Shown here piece by piece: positions 1 through 7,036 of a DNA stretch of 22,541 bases. This DNA comes from Chromatiales bacterium (GTDB lineage Bacteria > Pseudomonadota > Gammaproteobacteria > CAMYNG01). Every line of letters begins with the position of its first letter. The stretch's first letter is position 1. Both the position numbers and the translations under genes were made by a program. The stretch spans positions 1 to 22,541 of the forward strand of contig JALSIK010000152.1 in the NCBI GenBank assembly GCA_026990045.1, written 5' to 3'. Under the pieces are notes generated by a model. The model had not been told where the DNA came from and searched no databases. It saw nothing but the letters and a program-made list of their open reading frames with translations.

Positions 1-433
1 AGGCGCGGTCGCCGATGACCCCGGACAGGCCGTGGTCCAGGTCCAGCACCGGGGCGAAGCTGAAATCCACGTCCACCGCCCGCAGCTCGCGCGCCATGAG
101 CCAGCCGGCGGTGCGGGCCAGCTCGCGCGCCCGGCGCGCGTCGTGATCGTGCAGCCGGCCCAGGCGCCGCGCCGCCGGCAGGCCGGTGAAGCCGTCGCGG
201 AAGCGCTGCACCCGCCCGCCCTCCTGGTCCACCGCCACCAGCAGGCGCGGCGAGCGCAGGCCGTGGATGTCCGCCACCAGCGCGGCGAGCTGCTCCGGGG
301 ACTCGTGGTTGCGGGAAAAGAGGATCACCCCACCCACCGCCGGGTGCAGGAGCAGCTCCCGCTCCTCCGCCTGCAGCGCCGTGCCGGCCACGTCCAGCAT
401 GACCGGGCCCAGCGAGATTTCGCGCGCGGCCAA
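1..433 (-). CDS. nagZ: beta-N-acetylhexosaminidase NagZ, N-terminal part (cut by window edge)
   Basis: Cytoplasmic family GH3 glucosaminidase that removes GlcNAc from GlcNAc-anhydroMurNAc-peptides during cell wall recycling. The 144 visible codons show the family N-terminus: GPVMLDVAG at about 9-17, then [10 protein letters not shown] at 33-42, [13 protein letters not shown] at 66-78 and FAPVLDLD at 126-133. The catalytic KHFPGHG segment lies beyond the window. I chose the TTG at 433 because AAAGGAGG sits four bases before it and because the family begins only a few residues before the GPVMLD motif. The next in-frame ATG (codon 12) would cut into that motif. The Shine-Dalgarno sequence overlaps the stop of the upstream YkuD gene (447-445), so the two are probably translated together. 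Identification is firm; the start is likely. Confidence 0.93.
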   Translation of the reverse strand, partial: MAAREISLGPVMLDVAGTALQAEERELLLHPAVGGVILFSRNHESPEQLAALVADIHGLRSPRLLVAVDQEGGRVQRFRDGFTGLPAARRLGRLHDHDARRARELARTAGWLMARELRAVDVDFSFAPVLDLDHGLSGVIGDRA

Positions 434-444
434 GGGGCCTCCTT

Positions 445-933
445 TCAGTCCTCGTCGATGCGCACGCGAGTGCCCGCCGGCACGCGGTCGAAGAGGTGGA
501 TGATGTCGTCGTTGCGCATCTTGATGCAGCCGTGGGAACCCGGCACTCCCAGCGGGTCCTCGTCGGGACAGCCGTGAATGTAGATGTAGCGCCGCATGGT
601 GTCCACCTGACCCAGGCGGTTGCGGCCCGGCTCCAGCCCGCTCAACCACAGGATGCGGGTGAGGATCCAGTCCCGCTCCGGGTGGCGCGCGCGCAGGGCC
701 GGCGTGTAGATCTCGCCGGTGGGCCGCCGCCCCACGAACACCGTGTTGGGTGCACAGCCGGCGCCGATGCGGGCGCGCACCACGTGCCAGCCCCGGGGCG
801 TGCATTCACTGCCACGCAGCTCGCCGGGACCGCGGCGGGCGGTGGCGACCGGCGCCTCCCACACTGCCTCCTCCCCCTCCAGCAGCCACAGCCGCTGGCG
901 GGCGATGCTGACGCGGATCCAGGGCCCGTTCAC
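445..933 (-). CDS. YkuD-family L,D-carboxypeptidase/transpeptidase without signal peptide (ElsL-like)
   Basis: 162-residue protein consisting of little more than one YkuD catalytic domain. The active-site block is visible: H120 followed by SHGCIKM at 133-139, with C136 the expected nucleophile and H134 its neighbour. There is no signal peptide, lipobox, membrane segment or peptidoglycan-binding domain, so it should stay in the cytoplasm, unlike the usual periplasmic L,D-transpeptidases. Cytoplasmic YkuD proteins of this size include Acinetobacter ElsL (formerly LdtK), which trims the terminal D-Ala from recycled tetrapeptides. The next gene downstream is nagZ, another recycling enzyme, which favours that role (inference). 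It starts with GTG, overlapping the TGA of the CYTH gene by four bases (GTGA). Family assignment is sure; carboxypeptidase rather than transpeptidase activity is inferred. Confidence 0.88.
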   Translation of the reverse strand: MNGPWIRVSIARQRLWLLEGEEAVWEAPVATARRGPGELRGSECTPRGWHVVRARIGAGCAPNTVFVGRRPTGEIYTPALRARHPERDWILTRILWLSGLEPGRNRLGQVDTMRRYIYIHGCPDEDPLGVPGSHGCIKMRNDDIIHLFDRVPAGTRVRIDED

Positions 934-1400
934 TGCCAGTCCTTGTAGGGATGGTCCACCAGGTTCACGTTGTAATAACGTGGATCATGGGACACCTCCT
1001 CCCCCAGCCACGGCGGGCGCCGGAAGGGCTCCTCCTCGCTGGCCAGCTCGATCTCGGCCACCACCAGCCCGGCGTTGTCGCCCAGGAACTCGTCGATCTC
1101 CCACTCGTGGTCGCCATGGCGCAGGTGATAGCGTAATTTCTCGATCAGCGGCCGGCGGCACAGGTGGGCCAGCATCTCCTCGGCATCCTCGCGCGGAATG
1201 GCATACTCGTACTCGCGCCGGCGCACGCCCAGGGTGGCGCTCTTGATGTTGAGCCGTGCGGCATCGCCTTCCAGCCGCACCCGCACCGAGGCCCGCTCGT
1301 TGCCGGCCAGGTAGCCTTGCACGTAGCGCACGCCCGGTCCTGCCTGTGCCCGCCAGGTGTCGTCCTTGACCAGGAACTTGCGCTCGATCTCCACCGCCAT
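930..1400 (-). CDS. CYTH-domain (triphosphate tunnel) phosphatase
   Basis: 156-residue single-domain CYTH protein. The hallmark ExExK motif is at the very N-terminus (E4, E6, K8 in EIERKFLV). Basic and acidic tunnel residues follow in RASVRVRL (about 36-43), LNIK (about 50-53), EYEYAIP, EKLRYHL, WEIDEF and VVAEIEL, and it ends with a YYNVNLVDHPY stretch. Small bacterial CYTH proteins of this length, for example the Nitrosomonas europaea enzyme, hydrolyse inorganic tripolyphosphate with a divalent metal. Class IV adenylate cyclases share the fold, so cyclase activity cannot be excluded from sequence alone. The gene lies three bases after rlmD and shares four bases with the YkuD gene downstream, so it belongs to the cysM-nagZ transcription unit. 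No strong Shine-Dalgarno precedes the ATG. Translational coupling is likely. Confidence 0.9.
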   Translation of the reverse strand: MAVEIERKFLVKDDTWRAQAGPGVRYVQGYLAGNERASVRVRLEGDAARLNIKSATLGVRRREYEYAIPREDAEEMLAHLCRRPLIEKLRYHLRHGDHEWEIDEFLGDNAGLVVAEIELASEEEPFRRPPWLGEEVSHDPRYYNVNLVDHPYKDWQ

Positions 1401-1403
1401 GGT

Positions 1404-2723
1404 TCAGTCCCGCTCCAGCAGGGCGATGGATTCCACGTGGGCGGTGTGCGGAAACATGTCCATGATGCCGGCCCGGCGCAGGCGGTAGCCGTGTTCCCGG
1501 ACCAGGATCCCCGCGTCCCGCGCCAGGGTCGCCGGGTTGCAGGACACGTAGACGACCCGGGCCGCGCCCGTGGCGGCGATGCCGGCCAGGGCCGCCTCGG
1601 CCCCGGAGCGCGGCGGATCCAGCAGCACCTTGTCGCAGGGCCCGGCCCACGGCGGCCGGTCGCCGGCCTCGGCCAGGTCGGCCACCTGGAACCGGATGTT
1701 GTCCAGGCCGTGGGCGGCGGCGTTGGCCCGGGCCCGCTCCACCAGCGCCGCCTCGCCCTCCACCGCCGTCACCCGGCCGGCGCGCCGGGCCAGCGGCAGG
1801 GTGAAGTTGCCCAGCCCGCAGAACAGCTCCAGCACCCGGTCCTCCGGCGCCGGCGCCAGCAGGTCCAGGGCCAGGTCCACCATGGCCCGGTTGAGCTCCG
1901 GATTGACCTGGGTGAAGTCGGTGGGCCGGAAGCGCAGGGTCACCGCGCCGCCGTCCAGGCGGTAGAACAGCGGCGCCTCGCCGCCCAGGGCCTGGATGCT
2001 GTCGGGACCGGCCGGTTGCAGGTAGAGGTACAGTCCCGTCTCCCGGCCGAAGGCACGGAGCCGCTCGAGGTCGGCCGCCCCCAGCGGGACCAGGTTGCGA
2101 AACACCAGGGCCCCCGCCTCGTCACCCACCGCCACTTCGATCTGGGCGATGTGCTCGCGCGCCTCCAGCCCTTGCACCTGTTCCGCCAGCGCACCCACGC
2201 GCCCGCCCACGGACGGATGCAGGACCTCGCACCGGGTCAGCCCCGCCAGGCGCCAGTTGCGCTTCTCGCGGAAGCCCACCAGCACCCCGCCCTTCTTGGG
2301 CACATGGCGCACCCCCAGGCGCGCCTTGTGGCGGTAGCCCCACAGCGGGCCGGTGAGCGGCGGCAGGATCGCCTCGGGTCGCACTCCGCCCAGGCGCTCC
2401 AGGTGCTCCAGCAGGGCCGCCTCCTTGTAGCGCCGCTGCGCCCCGGGGGCCAGGTGCTGCAGGGTGCAGCCGCCGCAGACCCCGAAATGAATGCAACGGG
2501 GCTCGACGCGGTCCGGCGACGGCGCCAGTACTTCTTCCACCTCGCCCTCGTCGTAGCGGCGGTGCAGGCGCCGGTAGCGGAACCGCACCCGCTCGCCGGG
2601 CAGGGCGCCGTCGATGAACACGGTCTTGCCCTCCACCCGCGCCACCCCGCGGCCCTCCGGTGACAGCGAGTCCACCACCGCTTCCACCGCGTGCTCGGGC
2701 AGGGCCCTCTGCCGGCGTCCCAT
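1404..2723 (-). CDS. rlmD: 23S rRNA (uracil-1939-C5)-methyltransferase RlmD
   Basis: SAM-dependent methyltransferase that makes m5U1939 in 23S rRNA. The 439 residues match family length. A TRAM RNA-binding domain spans roughly 10-65. Four cysteines for a [4Fe-4S] cluster are seen at 77, 83 and 86 (CxxxxxCGGC pattern) and 165. The SAM site LFCGLGNF is at about 300-307, DPPRSGA at 369-375, and the catalytic cysteine is C395 in VSCNPAT. I chose the ATG at 2723, which has AGGGGG five bases upstream. An in-frame ATG at 2747 lies only four bases past the exonuclease stop and has a poorly spaced GAGG. RlmD is often followed by relA in gammaproteobacteria; here the CYTH gene takes that place. Confidence 0.95.
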   Translation of the reverse strand: MGRRQRALPEHAVEAVVDSLSPEGRGVARVEGKTVFIDGALPGERVRFRYRRLHRRYDEGEVEEVLAPSPDRVEPRCIHFGVCGGCTLQHLAPGAQRRYKEAALLEHLERLGGVRPEAILPPLTGPLWGYRHKARLGVRHVPKKGGVLVGFREKRNWRLAGLTRCEVLHPSVGGRVGALAEQVQGLEAREHIAQIEVAVGDEAGALVFRNLVPLGAADLERLRAFGRETGLYLYLQPAGPDSIQALGGEAPLFYRLDGGAVTLRFRPTDFTQVNPELNRAMVDLALDLLAPAPEDRVLELFCGLGNFTLPLARRAGRVTAVEGEAALVERARANAAAHGLDNIRFQVADLAEAGDRPPWAGPCDKVLLDPPRSGAEAALAGIAATGAARVVYVSCNPATLARDAGILVREHGYRLRRAGIMDMFPHTAHVESIALLERD

Positions 2724-2751
2724 CAGCGCCCCCTGTGCCGCGGCCATGGCC

Positions 2752-3534
2752 TCACGCGGACGCGGACTCCTGCCAGGCGGCGAGGAACTCCCGGAAGTGC
2801 GGCTTGTCCTCGGCGCGCAGGGTCTCCCGCACCCGCTCCAGCTCGGCGGCGTAGCCGGCATGGGTCAGGCGCCCGCGCATGAGCTCGAAGCGGAGATAGA
2901 TCAAATAGGTGTTGAGGACATCGGTCTCGCAATAGTTGCGGATGCCCCGGATGTCCCCGGCCTGGTAGGCATCCCACACCCTGGCCCCGCTCATGCCCAT
3001 CTTGCCGGGAAAACCCAGCAGGGTGGCGATCTCGTCCAGCGGCGCGGCGGCGCGGAACTCGTAACCGGCGAGCACGTCCATGAGGTCGGTGTGGCGGGCG
3101 TGGTAGCGGCTCAGGTAGTTGTTGTAGCGGAAACTGGTGTCCTCGTCGCCGGTCTCCCAGTAGCGCGCGGCGGTGATGCCGTGCAGCAGGGCCCGGTAAT
3201 GCAGCACCGGCAGGTCGAAGGTGCGCCCGTTCCAGGACACGATGGTGGGGCTGTACTTGCCGATGCCGTTGAAGAAGCGCTCGATGATCTCGGCCTCGCC
3301 GGCGGCCTCGTCGCCCAGGGACCAGACCGCGAACCGCTCGCCGGTGCGCAGGGCCACCGAGATGGCCACCACCCGCTGCAGGTGCAGGCGCAGGAACTCG
3401 CTGCCGGTTTCCTGGCGCCGGACGTGGAACATGACGTTGGCCACCTCCTGGTCCGACAGCCCTTCCAGGCCGTACAGGCGCCGGCCGCCCTCCACGTCGG
3501 GCACGGTCTCGATGTCGAACACGAAGACGTTCAT
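2752..3534 (-). CDS. predicted 3'-5' exonuclease, PolB-like DEDDy family
   Basis: 260-residue stand-alone exonuclease related to the proofreading domain of family B DNA polymerases. The DEDDy catalytic set can be read: D7 and E9 in FDIET, D107 in SWNGRTFDLP (Exo II), D150 in HTDLMDVL, and the Exo III pair Y201/D205 in NYCETDV. There is no polymerase domain. Homologues are widespread in proteobacteria and commonly annotated as 'predicted 3'-5' exonuclease related to the exonuclease domain of PolB'; their substrate is poorly known. The gene begins 13 bases after the cysM stop and ends 28 bases before the rlmD start, so it is co-transcribed with both. It has no clear Shine-Dalgarno. Confidence 0.9.
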   Translation of the reverse strand: MNVFVFDIETVPDVEGGRRLYGLEGLSDQEVANVMFHVRRQETGSEFLRLHLQRVVAISVALRTGERFAVWSLGDEAAGEAEIIERFFNGIGKYSPTIVSWNGRTFDLPVLHYRALLHGITAARYWETGDEDTSFRYNNYLSRYHARHTDLMDVLAGYEFRAAAPLDEIATLLGFPGKMGMSGARVWDAYQAGDIRGIRNYCETDVLNTYLIYLRFELMRGRLTHAGYAAELERVRETLRAEDKPHFREFLAAWQESASA

Positions 3535-3547
3535 GGAGCGTCCCGGT

Positions 3548-4441
3548 CTACTCCGCCGGAAACACGCCGGTGGACAGGTAGCGATCCCCGCGATCGCAGA
3601 TGATGCTCACGATGACCGCGTTCTCCAGCCCGGCGGCCAGCTTCAGGGCCGCCGCCACCGCACCGCCGGACGAGACGCCGCAGAAGATGCCTTCCCGCGC
3701 CGCCAGGGCCCGGGTGGTGTCCTCGGCCTCCTGCTGGCCGATGTCGATGATCTCGTCCACCCGCGAGGCATCGAAGATCCGGGGCAGGTACTCCGGCGGC
3801 CAGCGGCGGATGCCGGGGATGCTGGCGCCCTCCTCCGGCTGCACGCCGACGATGCGGATGTCCGGGTTCTGCTCCTTGAGGAACCGCGATGTGCCCATGA
3901 TGGTCCCGGTGGTCCCCATGGCGCTGACGAAGTGGGTGATGCGGCCGCCCGTGTCACGCCAGATCTCGGGCCCCGTGCCCTCGTAGTGGGCGCGCGGGTT
4001 GTCCGGGTTGGAAAACTGGTCCAGCACCTTGCCCTGGCCCCGGCGCGCCATCTCCTGGGCCAGGTCGCGCGCGCCCTCCATGCTCTCCTCGCGGCTGACC
4101 AGGATGATCTCCGCCCCGAAGGCCTTCATCACCGCGCGGCGCTCCACGCTCATGTGCTCCGGCATGATGAGCACCATGCGATAGCCCTTGATGGCCGCGG
4201 CCATGGCCAGGGCGATGCCGGTATTGCCCGAGGTGGCCTCGATGAGGGTATCGCCCGGCCTGATCTCCCCCCGCGCCTCGGCCCCCCGGATCATGCTCAG
4301 GGCCGGCCGGTCCTTGACCGAGCCCGCCGGGTTGTTGCCCTCCAGCTTGACCAGCAGGGTGTTGTTGCGCCCGGCGTTCAGCCGCTGCAGACGCACCAGC
4401 GGCGTGTTGCCGACGAAGTCCTCGATGGTGGGAAACTGCAT
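3548..4441 (-). CDS. cysM: cysteine synthase B (O-acetylserine sulfhydrylase), CysM
   Basis: PLP enzyme making L-cysteine from O-acetylserine and sulfide, or S-sulfocysteine from thiosulfate. The 297 residues match CysM. Visible are GNTPLVRL at 11-18, the PLP lysine K43 in AGSVKDRP, the phosphate/substrate loop TSGNTG at 70-75, and the QFSNPDNPRAHYEGTGPEIW region and GTTGTIMG loop in the C-terminal half. The RAHYEGTGPEIW wording and short length favour CysM over CysK. It is the first gene of the minus-strand unit running to nagZ. No Shine-Dalgarno is seen; a TAAACT hexamer lies six bases before the ATG, suggesting a leaderless or near-leaderless message. Confidence 0.95.
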   Translation of the reverse strand: MQFPTIEDFVGNTPLVRLQRLNAGRNNTLLVKLEGNNPAGSVKDRPALSMIRGAEARGEIRPGDTLIEATSGNTGIALAMAAAIKGYRMVLIMPEHMSVERRAVMKAFGAEIILVSREESMEGARDLAQEMARRGQGKVLDQFSNPDNPRAHYEGTGPEIWRDTGGRITHFVSAMGTTGTIMGTSRFLKEQNPDIRIVGVQPEEGASIPGIRRWPPEYLPRIFDASRVDEIIDIGQQEAEDTTRALAAREGIFCGVSSGGAVAAALKLAAGLENAVIVSIICDRGDRYLSTGVFPAE

Positions 4442-4447
4442 GGGCCA

Positions 4448-4453
4448 AGTTTA
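4448..4453 (-). promoter_or_regulatory. possible -10 box (TAAACT) for cysM, leaderless start
   Basis: On the minus strand TAAACT fits the TANNNT form of a sigma-70 -10 box and stands six bases before the cysM ATG, which would place the transcript start at or beside the start codon. No good -35 hexamer is seen 16-18 bases upstream and no Shine-Dalgarno is present. Weak call from sequence only. Confidence 0.3.
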
Positions 4454-4633
4454 CCCCATCATTGCATGAATTCCCCACCCGCGGGATGAAGGGATCAGGG
4501 CGGGAAGGGTTGACCGGGCAGGAAAAGACCCGCGGTCCGATCCCCTCACCCCGTCACGCTCCCGGCGGGAGCGGGGACCGTCATCCAGCGGAGGGAGGAT
4601 GTGATGGCGACGCCCTCGCACCGTCCTGCCGGC

Positions 4634-4652
4634 GCGTTCGCAGGGCGAACGC
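4634..4652. repeat. perfect 8-bp hairpin with 3-base loop
   Basis: The sequence GCGTTCGC-AGG-GCGAACGC is a perfect inverted repeat. There is no T tract on either side, so it does not look like an intrinsic terminator. It sits inside the 4543-4682 inverted-repeat element. Confidence 0.7.
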
Positions 4653-4750
4653 ACCCGGCGCCCCCCCTCGCGGGGGTGAGGGCCGGCGCGAGGCGGTGTG
4701 CACCGGCCAGGTTCGAGGCAGGGGCGGCTGCGGCCGAGGCCCGGCGGCGC

Positions 4751-4756
4751 TATCAT
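4751..4756 (+). promoter_or_regulatory. possible -10 box (TATCAT) for the HPt gene
   Basis: TATCAT matches five of six bases of the sigma-70 -10 consensus in an otherwise very GC-rich region, 11 bases before the HPt ATG. No clear -35 is found. The distance would give a very short 5' leader. Confidence 0.3.
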
Positions 4757-4767
4757 TGCGCGCACGG

Positions 4768-5151
4768 ATGAACGGGACGACCCACAGCCCCCACGTGGAC
4801 ATCCCACTGGCCATCGCCCGCGCCGGCGGCCGCCCGGACTTGGCGCGGGACCTGCTGCGCATGCTGCTCGACGAGCTGCCCGGCCACCTGGCCGCCCTCG
4901 ACCGGGCCCTGGACCGGGGAGACGCCGCCGCCCTGCGGGAGACGCTGCACCGGCTGGGTGGCGCGGCGGCCTATTGCGGCGTGCCGCGGCTGGAGGAGGC
5001 GGTCCGCCTGCTGCACGAGGCCGCGCGCGAAGGACGGAGCGCGACCGACATCCGCGGGCTGGTGGACAACCTCCATGCGGCCGGTCACGGCCTGCTGGCG
5101 GCCGGCCCGGCCAGTCTCCATCACGACTGGACCGCCGTCCCGCCGGCCTGA
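4768..5151 (+). CDS. stand-alone HPt (histidine phosphotransfer) protein, BarA/GacS C-terminal-like
   Basis: 127-residue protein made almost wholly of one HPt four-helix domain. The phosphoacceptor is H61 in LHRLGGAAAYCGVPRLEEA (60-78), the HxLxGxxxxxG pattern. The run PDLARDLLRMLLDELP (23-38) plus the AYCGVPRL segment closely resembles the HPt at the C-terminus of the hybrid kinase BarA/GacS. No kinase or receiver domain is encoded beside it; the upstream 326 bases contain no trace of one that I can read. It would shuttle phosphate between a hybrid kinase elsewhere and a response regulator such as UvrY/GacA (inference). The ATG at 4768 is chosen because the domain begins just after it. No Shine-Dalgarno is present, and TATCAT (4751-4756) is a possible -10 box. 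The gene is convergent with acpS, 15 bases away. Confidence 0.85.
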   Translation: MNGTTHSPHVDIPLAIARAGGRPDLARDLLRMLLDELPGHLAALDRALDRGDAAALRETLHRLGGAAAYCGVPRLEEAVRLLHEAAREGRSATDIRGLVDNLHAAGHGLLAAGPASLHHDWTAVPPA

Positions 5152-5166
5152 CGACCCGGCACCGGC

Positions 5167-5553
5167 TCAGTCCCGGACCTCGAGGACGACCAGGGCCACG
5201 GCGTGATCGCGCTCGTCCGACAGGCTGAGATGGCTGGCGGCGATGCCGTGCTCGGCCATCCATTGCGCGGCACGGCCGGAACAGTTCAGCCGCGGCCGGC
5301 CCAGGGGATCGTGGGTCACCGCGATGTGGCGCAAGAACAGCCCGTCGCGAAAGCCGGTGCCCATGGCCTTGGCCGCCGCCTCCTTGGCCGCGAAGCGCCG
5401 CGCCAGGTAGGCCGCCGCGTCCCCGGCCCGGTGAAAGCCCTCCATCTCCTCTGCCGCCAGGATGCGGCGGGCGAAGCGCTCGCCGTGGCGGCCGAGACCG
5501 CGGCGCATGCGGCCGATGTCCACGATGTCGGTGCCGATGCCGAAGATCCTCAA
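5167..5553 (-). CDS. acpS: holo-[acyl-carrier-protein] synthase AcpS
   Basis: Transfers 4'-phosphopantetheine from CoA to apo-ACP. The 128 residues are normal length. Magnesium ligands are visible as D9 in GIGTDIV and E58 in [15 protein letters not shown], and the C-terminal [13 protein letters not shown] block is present. Translation starts at TTG (5553), overlapping the pdxJ stop (TTGA), with GGGAGG seven bases upstream within pdxJ; no ATG is available at the right place. It is the last gene of the long rpoE-to-acpS run, and the pdxJ-acpS pairing is conserved in gammaproteobacteria. No terminator is visible in the 15 bases before the convergent HPt gene. Confidence 0.95.
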   Translation of the reverse strand: MRIFGIGTDIVDIGRMRRGLGRHGERFARRILAAEEMEGFHRAGDAAAYLARRFAAKEAAAKAMGTGFRDGLFLRHIAVTHDPLGRPRLNCSGRAAQWMAEHGIAASHLSLSDERDHAVALVVLEVRD

Positions 5554-6287
5554 GTACGGGCCTCCCGCATGAGGCGCAGCATCTCGCGCACCGCCGCCTC
5601 CAGGCCGGTGAACACCGCGCGGGCGACGATGGCATGGCCGATGTTGAGCTCGCGCACATGGGGCAGCGCCGCCACCGCGCTCACGTTGTGATAGTCGAGC
5701 CCGTGCCCGGCATTGACCTGGAGCCCCAGCTCCACGCCGTGCTGCACGGCGTGGGCGATGCGCTTGAGTTCCTCCTCGCGCGCGGTGCGGCCGCGGGCCT
5801 CGGCGTAATGGCCGGTGTGGATCTCAACCACCGGCGCCCCCGCCGCGTGCGCCGCCTCCACCTGGATCGGCTCCGGATCCACGAACAGCGACACCCGCAC
5901 GCCGGCCGCGGCCAGGCGGTCGCAGGCGTCGCGGATGCGTTCCTTCTGCCCGGCCACGTCCAGGCCGCCCTCGGTGGTCAGCTCTTCGCGCCGTTCCGGC
6001 ACCAGGCAGCAGTCCGCCGGGCGCACGTCCTCGGCGATGGCCAGCATCTCCTCGGTCACCGCCATCTCCAGGTTCATGCGGGTCTGCAGCACGTCGCGCA
6101 GCAGGTAGACGTCCCGTTCCTGGATGTGGCGCCGGTCCTCGCGCAGGTGCAGGGTGATGGCATCGGCGCCCGCCTGCTCCGCCACCAGCGCCGCCTGCAC
6201 CGGCTCCGGGTAACGGGTGCCCCGGGCCTGGCGCAGGGTGGCCACGTGATCGATGTTGACGCCCAGAAGAATGTCGCGCTCGTGCAT
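5550..6287 (-). CDS. pdxJ: pyridoxine 5'-phosphate synthase PdxJ
   Basis: Condenses 3-amino-2-oxopropyl phosphate with deoxyxylulose 5-phosphate to make pyridoxine 5'-phosphate, the precursor of PLP. The 245 residues fit the TIM-barrel family. Motifs seen in order: [16 protein letters not shown] near the N-terminus, [42 protein letters not shown] and [12 protein letters not shown]. The start is the ATG at 6287, which has GGAG seven or eight bases before it; the reading frame is open further upstream but that extension runs into recO. CysM in this window is a PLP enzyme, though there is no operon link. Confidence 0.96.
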   Translation of the reverse strand: MHERDILLGVNIDHVATLRQARGTRYPEPVQAALVAEQAGADAITLHLREDRRHIQERDVYLLRDVLQTRMNLEMAVTEEMLAIAEDVRPADCCLVPERREELTTEGGLDVAGQKERIRDACDRLAAAGVRVSLFVDPEPIQVEAAHAAGAPVVEIHTGHYAEARGRTAREEELKRIAHAVQHGVELGLQVNAGHGLDYHNVSAVAALPHVRELNIGHAIVARAVFTGLEAAVREMLRLMREART

Positions 6288-6319
6288 GGATCCAGCTCCC
6301 GGTCCGGCGGCAGCCCGCA

Positions 6320-7036
6320 TTATACCCGCTGCGGCCGATACAGCCTGCGGCTGTGCAGCGGCCGCCCGCCCAGCTGGCGGCCGATGACATGGCGCATGAG
6401 CCGCTTGGCCTCGGCCAGGATCTCGGGGTCCTCCAGCTCGCCCCGGGCCAGGGCCAGCAGGGTGCGCCCGTGCACGGTCACGCCGTCGCACTCTCCCGCC
6501 CCGGCCAGCGGCCCCCGCTGGGGGTCGTAGCAGTAGCGGCGGTCCGGTTCCAGCGGCCGGCCGCTGTCGCTCTCGTGGGCCAGGTTGAGGGCATAGCCCG
6601 TTTCCGCCAGCAGCGCGCATTCGAACCGGCGCAGGACCGGTTCCTGCGGGCCGCCCTGGGCCAGGCGCCCCAGGGCGCCGGCATAGGCGTCGAACAGGGC
6701 GGGATGGGGATCATCGCGGTGCAGCAGCCGCACCAGCAGCTCGTTGAGATACAGGCCGCTGGCCAGGACCGCGGGGGGCAGGCCGTGGGACCGGCCCGCC
6801 GCCTCCACCCGGCCCAGGGTGCGCAGCTCACCGCGGCCGCTCCAGGACACGAGCAGGGGCACGAACGGCTGCAGCAGTGCACTCCGGGGCCGGCGCCCCC
6901 CGCGCGCGCCCCGGGCCACCAGCCCCACGCGGCCGCCGCTGCGGGTGAACACCTCCAGCAGCAGGCTGGTGTTGCGGTAGGGCCGGGCGTGGAGCACGAA
7001 GGCCGGCTCCAGGCTCGTGCGGTCACTCGTCGGCAT
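6320..7036 (-). CDS. recO: DNA repair protein RecO
   Basis: Recombination mediator that, with RecF and RecR, loads RecA onto SSB-coated gaps and anneals strands. The 238 residues are typical. The N-terminal OB-fold shows [20 protein letters not shown] and [12 protein letters not shown], followed by [14 protein letters not shown] and the helical C-terminal domain with [12 protein letters not shown] and [18 protein letters not shown] four-cysteine zinc site as in some RecO proteins is not evident; the C-terminal half has only scattered cysteines. The ATG at 7036 lies within the last codons of era, a 14-base overlap that implies coupled translation. About 32 bases separate it from pdxJ. Confidence 0.94.
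   Translation of the reverse strand: MPTSDRTSLEPAFVLHARPYRNTSLLLEVFTRSGGRVGLVARGARGGRRPRSALLQPFVPLLVSWSGRGELRTLGRVEAAGRSHGLPPAVLASGLYLNELLVRLLHRDDPHPALFDAYAGALGRLAQGGPQEPVLRRFECALLAETGYALNLAHESDSGRPLEPDRRYCYDPQRGPLAGAGECDGVTVHGRTLLALARGELEDPEILAEAKRLMRHVIGRQLGGRPLHSRRLYRPQRV

Larger units (their letters stand above)
4442..4767. other. 326-base intergenic stretch with nested inverted repeats
   Basis: Lies between the divergent cysM and HPt genes. I find no convincing gene in it. It carries three short hairpins: GCTCCC/GGGAGC (4558-4572), an 8-bp perfect stem GCGTTCGC/GCGAACGC with an AGG loop (4634-4652), and CCCCC/GGGGG (about 4663-4676). A longer-range inverted repeat CCCTCACCCC (4543-4552) / GGGGTGAGGG (4673-4682) brackets the first two and partly overlaps the third. 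The pattern resembles a small palindromic intergenic element (REP- or MITE-like) or a structured RNA. It may also hold the cysM and HPt promoters at its two ends. Confidence 0.5.

Noticed and set aside
1164..2663. Plus-strand open frame opposite rlmD and the CYTH gene
   Set aside because: Shadow of two well-recognised minus-strand genes; composition is Arg/Gln/Pro/His-rich without domains.
4462..4767. Upstream extension of the HPt reading frame
   Set aside because: The extra ~100 residues are Gly/Arg/Pro-rich, encoded by the inverted-repeat element, and have no kinase or receiver motif.
5152..5166. Shared terminator between the convergent HPt and acpS genes
   Set aside because: The gap is only 15 bases with no good stem or T tract.
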